From Acidimicrobiia bacterium (GTDB taxonomy: Bacteria > Actinomycetota > Acidimicrobiia > IMCC26256 > BP-133), in assembly GCA_025923175.1 (NCBI GenBank), contig JAICGL010000271.1, forward strand, positions 1-6,201: a stretch of 6,201 nucleotides of DNA, read 5' to 3'. The notes under the pieces were generated by a model that searched no databases, was not told where the DNA came from, and saw only the letters and a list, made by a program, of their open reading frames with translations. Below are positions 1 through 5,819 of this stretch, one piece after another; positions within the stretch are counted from its first letter, which is position 1, and the number at the start of each line of letters is the position of its first letter. The position numbers were made by a program, and so were the translations under genes.

Positions 1-987
1 ATCCGGTGACCGGTCGGCCAGGCCGTTGGCGAACGTCGGCTCACTCCAGGACCGGAGGGTGGGGACGTACTCCCGCGCGAACCGTTCGGGATCGCGATGA
101 TCCTCGAAACTGCGGGCGAACGGGCACTCCTGAACGCGCCATTCGATGTTCTCCAAGCGCAGCCCGGCCGCCCACGCGTCGCTCTTCTCGTCGTGGAGTG
201 GGGACGTGAACTGTTCGGTGGTGCGGAAAACCTGCGGGAAGTTGGTGCGGAGGTACTCTTCGTGGCTGATGACCCCCTCGTCGGCCAGCTCGCGCCACAG
301 GGTGTTGAAGGTGTCGAACACGGACACGTCGCCGGTACCGCCGATGTAGTGCCCGTTGTCGTCGATCCCGAAGCTCATCATGCACAGCCGGCCGCCCGGG
401 ACGAGTTCCCGAGCCCGGAGCGCCAGCAGTCGCTCCCATTCGAGGCGGCCAACCTCCTCGTATGCCGCTCGTTCGGCCTTCGTGGCGCCCACCATGTGGA
501 CGTGCTCGGCGATGGGGCAGGGCACCTTGGAGATGTAGTGGTTGGCGTGGGCGGAGAACGCCAGGTGGAGGCTGGCCGGGGAGAAGATCGCCTGGTGGAA
601 CGACGTGGCCGACGCGAAGGGATACACGTCGGGGATCTGGCCGTAGTAGCTCTCGATCTCGGTCTGGCCGTGCAGCATCCGGAACAGCTGGCTGAAGTCG
701 TTCTTGGGCAGGTCCGTGTAGACGATCTCGATCGCCCGCTCCGGTACCCGCTGGCGGAGGGCCCTGAGCACCCGGTGCCAGAGCCCGATCGAGGTGCCAC
801 CGTCGGCGCAGCCCAGATCGGCCACCCGGACAGGCCGGCCATCGTCGTCGAGCGGCAGGCGGTCCACCGCCTCGAGGACCCACGGCGTGGCCGCGTCGAT
901 GGCCTCACGGGCGGACACCGTCACCTTCGAGTAGTAGCCGGATCCCTTCATGGCCATGAAGCCGGCGGTTTCGGCGCCATTGGTCAC
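1..987 (-). CDS. SABATH-family SAM-dependent carboxyl methyltransferase (C-terminus beyond window)
   Basis: By-eye translation gives 329 codons open to the window edge; family members are usually about 350-380 aa, so a short C-terminal piece is missing. Residues 11-21 (MAMKGSGYYSK) match the family's N-terminal motif. ADLGCADGGT at 56-65 is SAM-binding motif I. TDLPKNDFSQLFR at 91-103 matches the diagnostic NDLPxNDFNxLFR segment. FSAHANHYISKVP at 144-156 matches the SSYSLxWLSxVP segment, and VPGGRL at 196-201 follows. The family (PF03492) transfers methyl from SAM to carboxyl groups of small acids such as salicylate, benzoate, jasmonate or fatty acids, in the cytosol. The GTG start at 987 is chosen because a perfect AGGAGG lies 7 nt upstream; in-frame ATGs at 957 and 951 are alternatives. 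It lies 32 bp after the AfsR-type regulator on the same strand, so cotranscription is likely. The substrate is unknown; two substrate-pocket positions differ from the plant salicylate enzymes. Confidence 0.9.
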   Translation of the reverse strand, partial: MTNGAETAGFMAMKGSGYYSKVTVSAREAIDAATPWVLEAVDRLPLDDDGRPVRVADLGCADGGTSIGLWHRVLRALRQRVPERAIEIVYTDLPKNDFSQLFRMLHGQTEIESYYGQIPDVYPFASATSFHQAIFSPASLHLAFSAHANHYISKVPCPIAEHVHMVGATKAERAAYEEVGRLEWERLLALRARELVPGGRLCMMSFGIDDNGHYIGGTGDVSVFDTFNTLWRELADEGVISHEEYLRTNFPQVFRTTEQFTSPLHDEKSDAWAAGLRLENIEWRVQECPFARSFEDHRDPERFAREYVPTLRSWSEPTFANGLADRSPD

Positions 988-994
988 GGCGCTC

Positions 995-1000
995 CCTCCT
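995..1000 (-). promoter_or_regulatory. Ribosome binding site of the methyltransferase
   Basis: On the minus strand this reads AGGAGG, a full match to the anti-Shine-Dalgarno core, 7 nt before the GTG at 987. It decides the start codon. It lies inside the 32-bp gap after the regulator's stop codon, so the methyltransferase can be translated independently of the gene upstream. Confidence 0.85.
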
Positions 1001-1019
1001 CCCTTTGAGTACGGGCCCG

Positions 1020-4000
1020 TCAACCCGATCCATCCCGGGCCGACACAGAAGAATTGCCGGCCCAGACTGCGCGGTTCCCAGTATCGCTCGGCCGGGGCTG
1101 AGGTGCAGCGAGTCGCTCGCGGGCGAACGCAACGACCTCTCGGGGTTGCAGCTCACGACCTCCGGCGAGAATCTCGTCGGCCCCGCCGCCCAGTCGAGCT
1201 TCGAGCTCACCTCGGAGCGCCGAGAGGCGCTGGGCGTCGGCGCCGAAGAGGTTCTTGTCATGGGCCTCGATGGCTCCTAACACCGTCGCGGCCGCCTGGT
1301 CGTCGCCGATGCGAGCGAAGAGTTCGACCGCGTGGCGCAGCGTGGTCCACTGCTGGCGCCAGTTCCCGGCGAGTTCCCAGTGGCCGATGACGTCGAGGAG
1401 TGCCGAGGCGGCGCCCGCCGGGTCACTATGGCGGACCCGCACCGACGTCGCCGAGACAAGGGCGATTCCGTGGATGAAGTGGGCCCCGACGGTGTCCGAC
1501 AGTGCGACGGCCCGATCGAGATGGGTGAGGGCCTGGTCGGGTGCGCTGGCCGTCAGGGTCTCCCCCAGGACATAGGCGCTGTAGGCCAAGGCTGACGGGG
1601 CTCCGCTGTGGAGCGCTTCCAGGCGGGTAGCGCTGGCGGTGTGGCGGGCGGCGGGTTCCTCTCCGGCGTAGCTCTCGGCCATGGCCAGCCCTGCGAGTCC
1701 GATCGCGGTGTGGTAGTGGTCACCTTCACGTCGGGCCATGTCTGCCGATTCCCGTAAGGCACGGCGGGCGTCAGCGAGTCGGCCTTCGAATACGGCGACG
1801 GTTCCGAGAACCTGCCAGCCATATCGGGCGCTGGCCTCGTCGCCAGCCATGTCAACGATCCGCTCGCCGAGGACCCGGGCCCGGGTCAGCGCCCCGCGCC
1901 GCCACGCTGCGGCGGCGGCCGTCGTCAAGACCCGGACGACGTGTGGACCGGAAATTGGCGGTTCGATCTCCACCAGTTCCTCCGCCCAGCTCATCACTTC
2001 GGTGTGCATCCGCCAATGAGCGAACCAGAAAAGAGCCGCCGAGAGTTGGGCGGCGACGGCGTGATGGCGGGATCGCATTGCCCAGGCCCAAGCGGCGCGC
2101 AGGTTGGGGATCTCGACGTCCAGAAGGCGGACCCACTCTGGCTCGGCCGGCCCGCGCAGTTGGGGCTCCGCTCGCCAGGCGAGCTTGACGAAGTAGTCCG
2201 CGTGGGCCTGTTCCAGCGCGCCCAGCCGCCCGGCTTCCGCCAGCCGGTCGTGGCCGAACTGGCGAAGTGTTTCCAGCAGGCGGTAGCGCGTGATTGGGCC
2301 GCGGTCGTCGACGACGATCATCGACTTGTCGGCCAGCGCGCTGATGAGATCGGCGATGTCGTCGCCGGCCGGGCCGCCGCCGGCGGCGCAGACTTCCTCG
2401 GCGGCGGCCAGCGTGAACCCGCCGGCGAAGACGGCCGCCCTCTCAAAGGTCTGTTGCTCGCCCTCGTCGAGCATGGCGTAGGACCACTCGACCGTCGCCC
2501 GCAGGGTGCGATGCCGATCCGGGGCGCTGCGGCGCCCTCGGGTGAGCAAGGCGAAGGGATCGTCGAGCCGCCGGGCCACCTCGAGCGGACCCATGGTGGC
2601 GATGCGTGCCGCTGCCAGCTCCAGCGCCAGGGGGAGACCATCCAGCCGACGGGCGATCTCCATCAGCACCGTGTGCTGCGCGGCATCAGGCGAGAAGTCC
2701 GGGCGGATGGCCGCCACCCGATCGGCGAGCAGCCGGACAGCTTCGGTCCGCAGGTCCAGGGGGGGAATCTCGACGACCGCTTCGCACTCGGCCGCGAGGC
2801 GCTCTCGACTCGTGGCAAGGACCCGCACCCCGGGACAGAGCCTCAGGATCAGCTCCAGTCGCGGGACGACCCCGTCGAGGACGTGTTCGCAGTTGTCGAC
2901 CACGAAGAGCATTTCCCGGGAGGCGAGGGCCTCGAGGAGGCTCTGCTCGATGGTGCAGTTCGGCTGTTGCCGCACTCCGACGGCGGCGGCCAGGGCGAAC
3001 TCCACCCCCGCGGCGTCCGGGACCGGCCCCAGCTCGCACAGCGCCGCGCCATCGCGAAAGGCGTCGATGTGCCGGTTAGCCGTCTCCAGCGCCAGGCGTG
3101 TCTTGCCCATCCCTCCCGGCCCAGTGATCGACACGAGCCGAGCGGAGCGGAGGGTGCGGATGACCCGGTCGATGGCGTCTTTGCGGCCGATGAACGAAGT
3201 GGTGGCAACAGGCAGGCCAACCAATACCGGATGCCCAGCCCGGACCGGATCGGTTCCCGGCCGCTCGTGACGCAGGATCTCACCCTCGAGCGCCTGGAGC
3301 TCGGGCGACGGGTCCAATCCAACCTCCTCGGCCAGCCGGAGTCGGAAGGTGCGGTAGGCCCGCACGGCATCGACGGAGCGGCCAGAGGCGGCCAGGGCCC
3401 GCATGAGCAGCTCCACTGGCCGCTCCCGCAGTGGCTCTTCGATGACGAGCGCCTCGGCAGCGCTCAGCGCGTCGAGCGCCCGGTCCAGGCGCAGGAGCGT
3501 CTCCGCCCGGGTTTCGGCCGCCTCCATCCGCAGCCGATTCAGCCGGATGGCCTCGGTCTGCAGCGCCGGATGGTCGGCCAGATCGAGAAAAGCCCGGTCT
3601 CGCCACAGCGCGAGGGCGGCATCCCATGCATCGAGCGCGACAGCGGGCTCACCGGCCCGGCGCGCCTCGTCGACGAAGCGTTCGAACCGGAAGGCATCCA
3701 GGCGATCGGGCGCGGTGAAGCGGTATCCGGCCGGCGTGGTCTCGATCGCCGCCGCGGCGCCCAAACGGGTCCGCAGACGAGAGATGTGGGAGTGCAAGGC
3801 GTCATGCGGGTCGGCGGGCAGGTTCTCACCCCACAGGGCGTCGACCAGCTGGTCGGTGCTCACCACGTGGCCGGCTTTGGCCAGCAGGCAGGCCAGCAGC
3901 AGGCGTTGGCGTGAACTGGTCAGGGGCACGGTGGCGCCATCGTCGGCTCGGTGCACCTCGACCGGCCCGAGCACCCGGTACTGGACTCCGGTCAGGGCCA

Positions 4001-4049
4001 GACTCGTGGCGTCGTTCTCGTCGCCCATCGGCGCCGAGTGTTTCGGCAT
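1020..4049 (-). CDS. AfsR/SARP-type transcriptional regulator (winged helix-BTAD-NB-ARC ATPase-helical repeats)
   Basis: 1009 aa from the ATG at 4049, near the size of AfsR (about 990 aa). Domains in order: OmpR-type winged helix about 22-114 (YRVLGPVEV, ISRLRTRLG, PAGYRF); bacterial transcriptional activation domain about 115-262; linker; then an NB-ARC/STAND ATPase beginning at SFIGRK (285). The ATPase has Walker A TGPGGMGKT (309-317), Walker B LFVVDN (381-386), TSR (413-415) and GLPLA (471-475). From about 610 the rest is Ala-rich helical sequence, probably TPR-like. Known AfsR-type proteins bind direct-repeat DNA and activate nearby genes in an ATP-dependent way, often for secondary metabolism. 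A GTG at 4127 with AAGGA 6 nt upstream would add 26 residues. That stretch has GC-ending codons at only 14 of 26, against 23 of 26 just after 4049, so 4049 is preferred; ATG 4028 is also possible. The gene is head of a likely operon with the methyltransferase and divergent from the cupredoxin. Confidence 0.93.
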   Translation of the reverse strand: MPKHSAPMGDENDATSLALTGVQYRVLGPVEVHRADDGATVPLTSSRQRLLLACLLAKAGHVVSTDQLVDALWGENLPADPHDALHSHISRLRTRLGAAAAIETTPAGYRFTAPDRLDAFRFERFVDEARRAGEPAVALDAWDAALALWRDRAFLDLADHPALQTEAIRLNRLRMEAAETRAETLLRLDRALDALSAAEALVIEEPLRERPVELLMRALAASGRSVDAVRAYRTFRLRLAEEVGLDPSPELQALEGEILRHERPGTDPVRAGHPVLVGLPVATTSFIGRKDAIDRVIRTLRSARLVSITGPGGMGKTRLALETANRHIDAFRDGAALCELGPVPDAAGVEFALAAAVGVRQQPNCTIEQSLLEALASREMLFVVDNCEHVLDGVVPRLELILRLCPGVRVLATSRERLAAECEAVVEIPPLDLRTEAVRLLADRVAAIRPDFSPDAAQHTVLMEIARRLDGLPLALELAAARIATMGPLEVARRLDDPFALLTRGRRSAPDRHRTLRATVEWSYAMLDEGEQQTFERAAVFAGGFTLAAAEEVCAAGGGPAGDDIADLISALADKSMIVVDDRGPITRYRLLETLRQFGHDRLAEAGRLGALEQAHADYFVKLAWRAEPQLRGPAEPEWVRLLDVEIPNLRAAWAWAMRSRHHAVAAQLSAALFWFAHWRMHTEVMSWAEELVEIEPPISGPHVVRVLTTAAAAAWRRGALTRARVLGERIVDMAGDEASARYGWQVLGTVAVFEGRLADARRALRESADMARREGDHYHTAIGLAGLAMAESYAGEEPAARHTASATRLEALHSGAPSALAYSAYVLGETLTASAPDQALTHLDRAVALSDTVGAHFIHGIALVSATSVRVRHSDPAGAASALLDVIGHWELAGNWRQQWTTLRHAVELFARIGDDQAAATVLGAIEAHDKNLFGADAQRLSALRGELEARLGGGADEILAGGRELQPREVVAFARERLAAPQPRPSDTGNRAVWAGNSSVSARDGSG

Positions 4050-4071
4050 TTCCCCCCGCTGTCCAGCGCTC

Positions 4072-4088
4072 TGACGGTGACTTGACGG
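4072..4088. promoter_or_regulatory. Direct repeat TGACGG with 11-bp period, candidate SARP/AfsR-type binding site
   Basis: TGACGG at 4072-4077 and 4083-4088 are separated start to start by exactly 11 bp, one DNA helical turn, with TGACT between them. SARP and related OmpR-fold activators bind short direct repeats spaced in multiples of 11 bp, so the geometry fits the neighbouring regulator. The site lies 23-39 nt upstream of the regulator's preferred ATG. With only two copies, chance cannot be excluded. Confidence 0.4.
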
Positions 4089-4095
4089 AGCCCTA

Positions 4096-4105
4096 GAGCA
4101 TGCTC
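4096..4105. promoter_or_regulatory. Perfect 10-bp palindrome GAGCATGCTC, possible operator
   Basis: GAGCATGCTC is fully self-complementary and sits between the TGACGG direct repeat and the GCGTCA/TGACGC inverted repeat in the divergent promoter region. A dimeric regulator could bind it. No family-specific consensus is recognised, and it is short enough to be accidental. Confidence 0.25.
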
Positions 4106-4142
4106 GTCGGCAGTCGAGGCGTCGCACGCGCAGTCCTTCGCC

Positions 4143-4159
4143 GCGTCACGCGTTGACGC
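4143..4159. promoter_or_regulatory. Inverted repeat GCGTCA-N5-TGACGC, candidate operator
   Basis: Both 6-bp arms match perfectly around a 5-bp spacer (CGCGT). The right arm carries the same TGACG core as the direct repeat at 4072-4088 and overlaps a TTGACG that resembles a -35 box. It lies 63-79 bp upstream of the cupredoxin start, where a promoter or operator for that gene would be expected. Confidence 0.35.
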
Positions 4160-4221
4160 CTCCACCTGCAGGACACCGCACCCGCAACGCAGCTTCGCCT
4201 GCCGGATCATTGGGGAGACCG

Positions 4222-4623
4222 ATGTCGCTCATCAACAAGCCAAGGCTGCAACGCCGTTTCGTCGTCGCCGCTGTCGCTGGGCTCTTCATCACCAGCGGCG
4301 TCGTTGCCCATGATGAAGCCGGGGCGACACCGGCATTCAGTGCCCAACAGGCCAACCCGACGATCACGATCACGAGTGAGGGTACGTATTTCACCTTTAG
4401 CCCGGCCCAACTCGACGCCAAGGTCGGGCAAGCCATCACAGTCACGAACAACGATCCCTACGGAGCCCACAGCGTCGTCGAAAAGAACCGCTCGTTCTCC
4501 ATCGACGTCCCGCCGAACAGCAGCGCGACCCTGACGGTTTCGAAGGCGGGGATCTACCAATATTTCTGCGACTGGCACTTTGACTCCCACGAGCCAAGGT
4601 ATGGGTCGCTAAACCTTTCTTGA
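4222..4623 (+). CDS. Exported cupredoxin-like protein lacking the axial Met
   Basis: 133 aa. The ATG at 4222 follows GGGGAG (4212-4217) by 4 nt and opens a classical signal peptide: basic residues up to 12 (KPRLQRR), then a hydrophobic core about 13-29. Cleavage is possible after VVA at 29 or nearer residue 41. The mature part is one plastocyanin/azurin-type domain: TFSPAQLDAKVGQAITVTNND (58-78), PPNSSATLTVSKAG (97-110), then YQYFCDWH (112-119). Likely type 1 copper ligands are His83, Cys116 and His119. In CxxHxxM cupredoxins Met sits six residues after Cys; here that is Ser122, followed by His123. It is expected outside the membrane, in copper binding or electron transfer; no redox partner is visible. 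An in-frame start at 4153 would put 23 polar residues before the signal peptide and is rejected. GC is about 50-58% in the lines counted, against 75% in one line of the regulator gene, hinting at a separate origin. Confidence 0.85.
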   Translation: MSLINKPRLQRRFVVAAVAGLFITSGVVAHDEAGATPAFSAQQANPTITITSEGTYFTFSPAQLDAKVGQAITVTNNDPYGAHSVVEKNRSFSIDVPPNSSATLTVSKAGIYQYFCDWHFDSHEPRYGSLNLS

Positions 4624-4648
4624 GCTGGCGGTGCGTCAGGAGTTCGGC

Positions 4649-5167
4649 TCAGCGTTGCAGCGTTCGGCGGATGTCCTTTGTGAGTACGACGAGATGGAGC
4701 GGGTCCGTCGGGCTGTCTTCCAGTTCGGGAACGAGGTGCTGGTAGAAATCCCTCGCCTGGCTGGTTTCGGCGTGGATGAGCAGCGCCCGGCACCCGATCT
4801 CGCTGGACACGGCGAGAGTCCGGACGAACACATCTTGGAGTAAGCCGGCGCCGAGTCCCTTGCCCTCGTGGCGGACGTCGACCCCCAACCTGGCGAGGAG
4901 CGCCAAAGGCTGCGGGTACCGACCGCCGCCTTTCCGCAGACGGAGTGGCGCGTCGGCCATGTGGAGTTGGGCCATGCACCACCCGTAGTAGGCGACGACG
5001 GTGGGCGAGTCGATCTCGGTGACGACGAAGACCTTCGTTGTTCCGACCGCGACCGATTGTCGGGTATGGCGGCGAAGCCACTGGGTCTGCTCCGAGGACT
5101 GGCACTCGAAGGTGTCGAGGCTGTGGTCGTCGCGCAGAGGCTCGGGGCGGGCGTACGCCGCAGTCAC
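4649..5167 (-). CDS. GNAT acetyltransferase toxin of a DUF1778/GNAT toxin-antitoxin pair
   Basis: 172 aa, the usual size for TacT/AtaT-type toxins. The N-terminus FECQSSEQTQWLRRHTRQ (20-37) corresponds to the family's F-D-C-G...L-x-x-W-L-R-x-x-A segment, with Gln in place of the usual Gly. RYPQPLALLARLGVD (83-97) leads into the acetyl-CoA pyrophosphate loop RHEGKGLGAGLL (99-110, Q/RxxGxG type). ARDFY (138-142) supplies the Tyr expected as catalytic acid. Characterised members acetylate the amino group of aminoacyl-tRNAs and block translation, and are neutralised by the cognate RHH antitoxin; the tRNA target here is unknown. The GTG start at 5167 overlaps the antitoxin stop by 4 nt (GTGA), and no Shine-Dalgarno is seen in front, so translation is probably coupled. 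It ends 25 bp from the convergent cupredoxin stop. Confidence 0.9.
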   Translation of the reverse strand: MTAAYARPEPLRDDHSLDTFECQSSEQTQWLRRHTRQSVAVGTTKVFVVTEIDSPTVVAYYGWCMAQLHMADAPLRLRKGGGRYPQPLALLARLGVDVRHEGKGLGAGLLQDVFVRTLAVSSEIGCRALLIHAETSQARDFYQHLVPELEDSPTDPLHLVVLTKDIRRTLQR

Positions 5168-5463
5168 TCGGCGAAGGGCGAAGGGCGTTCCATGAGGTCT
5201 CGCAGTCCGGGGAGGTCCCGCGCTCGCCGGGAGTTGATCGCCTCCCAGGCGGCGAGAGCCTCCGGATCAAGAGCGAAACGCTCCCGGTCGGCGAGGACGC
5301 GCCGCGCGGCGTCAGAAGCATGCGTGAGCACGAACTCGGTCAGGTCGCTTCCAGTGACCTGGGCGGCACGTTCGATCAACTCTCGTTCCTCCGCCGTCGT
5401 GCGGAGCTCCAAGCGCTTGTTGCGGCGCCGGGTCCCGGTCTCGCTTCCCATGGTTCCTTCCAT
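5164..5463 (-). CDS. DUF1778 ribbon-helix-helix antitoxin
   Basis: 99 aa from the ATG at 5463, which has GAGG 6 nt upstream. In-frame ATGs at 5481 (no Shine-Dalgarno) and 5451 (GAAGGA only 3 nt away) are less likely. The N-terminal half is a ribbon-helix-helix fold: strand KRLELRTT (16-23), helix EERELIERAAQVTG (25-38), then helix DLTEFVLTHASDAARRVL (40-57). The C-terminal tail with AAWEAINSRRARDLPGLRDLMERPSPF (71-97) matches the toxin-neutralising end of DUF1778 (PF08681) proteins, though AtaR/TacA themselves differ in sequence. It should bind the GNAT toxin encoded next to it and repress their shared promoter. It is the first gene of the pair; no clear promoter is seen upstream, but strong inverted repeats lie 56-119 bp before the start. 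Confidence 0.9.
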   Translation of the reverse strand: MEGTMGSETGTRRRNKRLELRTTAEERELIERAAQVTGSDLTEFVLTHASDAARRVLADRERFALDPEALAAWEAINSRRARDLPGLRDLMERPSPFAE

Positions 5464-5518
5464 GCGGGACCTCAAGCGCATATGTCACAGGGCGGCGACT
5501 CCATGTTGAAGGTACTTG

Positions 5519-5535
5519 GCCTCCCCCAGGGAGGC
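5519..5535. repeat. Perfect 7-bp hairpin GCCTCCC-CCA-GGGAGGC
   Basis: Arms 5519-5525 and 5529-5535 pair perfectly across a 3-nt loop, making a very stable small hairpin on either strand. It is 56-72 bp upstream of the antitoxin start and shares 5533-5535 with the larger inverted repeat next to it, so the two cannot form fully together. No T-run follows on either strand, so it is not a standard intrinsic terminator. Confidence 0.6.
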
Positions 5536-5582
5536 GGGGTCAAGGGCGGCCGAAGCCCGGCGAAGCCTCCCTTGACGCCGCC
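5533..5582. repeat. Long inverted repeat, 18-bp arms with 2 mismatches
   Basis: The left arm 5533-5550 and right arm 5565-5582 pair at 16 of 18 positions around a 14-nt loop; both arms contain GTCAAGGG or its complement. CGAAGCC is directly repeated at 5551-5557 and 5561-5567, spanning the loop. This is the strongest secondary-structure signal in the window. It could be an RNA hairpin in a leader or ncRNA, or a DNA element such as a mobile-element end. Confidence 0.65.
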
Positions 5583-5614
5583 GGTCCCTTCGGGATTCGC
5601 CTCCAAGAATGGGA

Positions 5615-5646
5615 GGTAGCCCCTGGCCATCCGGCCGGGGTTTACC
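5615..5646. repeat. Bulged inverted repeat (GGTA/CCCC/GGCC stem)
   Basis: GGTA 5615-5618, CCCC 5620-5623 and GGCC 5625-5628 pair with GGCC 5633-5636, GGGG 5637-5640 and TACC 5643-5646, around the tetraloop ATCC. That gives 12 base pairs with one bulged T and one small internal loop. Bulges that keep three separate helical blocks in register look more RNA-like than a simple DNA operator. Confidence 0.5.
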
Positions 5647-5677
5647 GGCGGAAGCGCCTATGACGGCCGACCGACGA

Positions 5678-5750
5678 CCACCGGCGCTAGAACAGCCAAC
5701 CGTCCCCGCCCCGCGTCCGGTGTCGGGCGGGGCCGGCCCACCGGCGCCAG
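5678..5750. repeat. Direct repeat CCACCGGCGC(T/C)AG flanking a hairpin
   Basis: CCACCGGCGCTAG at 5678-5690 and CCACCGGCGCCAG at 5738-5750 match at 12 of 13 positions and start 60 bp apart. The hairpin at 5704-5732 lies between them. The meaning is unknown; in GC-rich sequence some chance similarity is expected. Confidence 0.35.
5704..5732. repeat. Perfect 8-bp inverted repeat CCCCGCCC/GGGCGGGG
   Basis: Arms 5704-5711 and 5725-5732 pair perfectly around a 13-nt loop. After one mismatch the stem continues with CG/CG (5701-5702 with 5734-5735). There is no T-run, so it is not a textbook terminator. Confidence 0.5.
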
Positions 5751-5819
5751 CTGCCTCATAGGATTCAAGCGGTTCCCCATGTTCCGTCTCATCCTCTCCG
5801 TTGTAGCAACGCGGGCTTT

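Larger units (their letters stand above)
4050..4221. promoter_or_regulatory. Divergent control region between regulator and cupredoxin genes
   Basis: These 172 bp separate two divergent start codons, so they should hold both promoters. The pentamer TGACG occurs four times over both strands: plus strand at 4072, 4083 and 4154, and minus strand within 4144-4148. Chance expectation is below one. There is also a perfect palindrome GAGCATGCTC and a CCTGCAGG (4165-4172). TTGACG occurs at 4082-4087 and 4153-4158 and resembles a -35 box, but I see no convincing -10 box at the right distance for either gene. The repeats suggest a regulator-bound region, plausibly autoregulation by the AfsR-type protein; that is inference. 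Confidence 0.6.

Noticed and set aside
41..908. Minus-strand ORFs 41-883 and 378-908
   Set aside because: These are out-of-frame readings of the methyltransferase gene, rich in Arg, Pro and Ser, with no motifs.
97..1008. 303-codon ORF on the plus strand
   Set aside because: It is antisense to the SABATH methyltransferase, whose frame shows clear family motifs and a perfect ribosome binding site. Its product resembles no family and reflects high-GC antisense openness.
1941..3914. 657-codon ORF on the plus strand
   Set aside because: It lies entirely opposite the AfsR-type regulator, whose Walker A, Walker B and GLPLA motifs are unmistakable. The long antisense frame is a codon-bias artefact.
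4153..4221. Upstream in-frame start for the cupredoxin (23 extra residues)
   Set aside because: It would place polar, Pro-rich sequence before a well-formed signal peptide, and it overlaps the control-region inverted repeat. The ATG at 4222 has its own Shine-Dalgarno.
4621..4651. TGAGC/GCTCA symmetry between the convergent cupredoxin and toxin stops
   Set aside because: A 5-bp stem with a 21-nt loop and no T-run arises simply because both genes end in TGA followed by GC; it is not a credible terminator.
4554..5321. 255-codon minus-strand ORF and plus-strand ORFs over 4868-5619
   Set aside because: They are shadows of the toxin and antitoxin genes in other frames, with biased composition and no recognisable domain.
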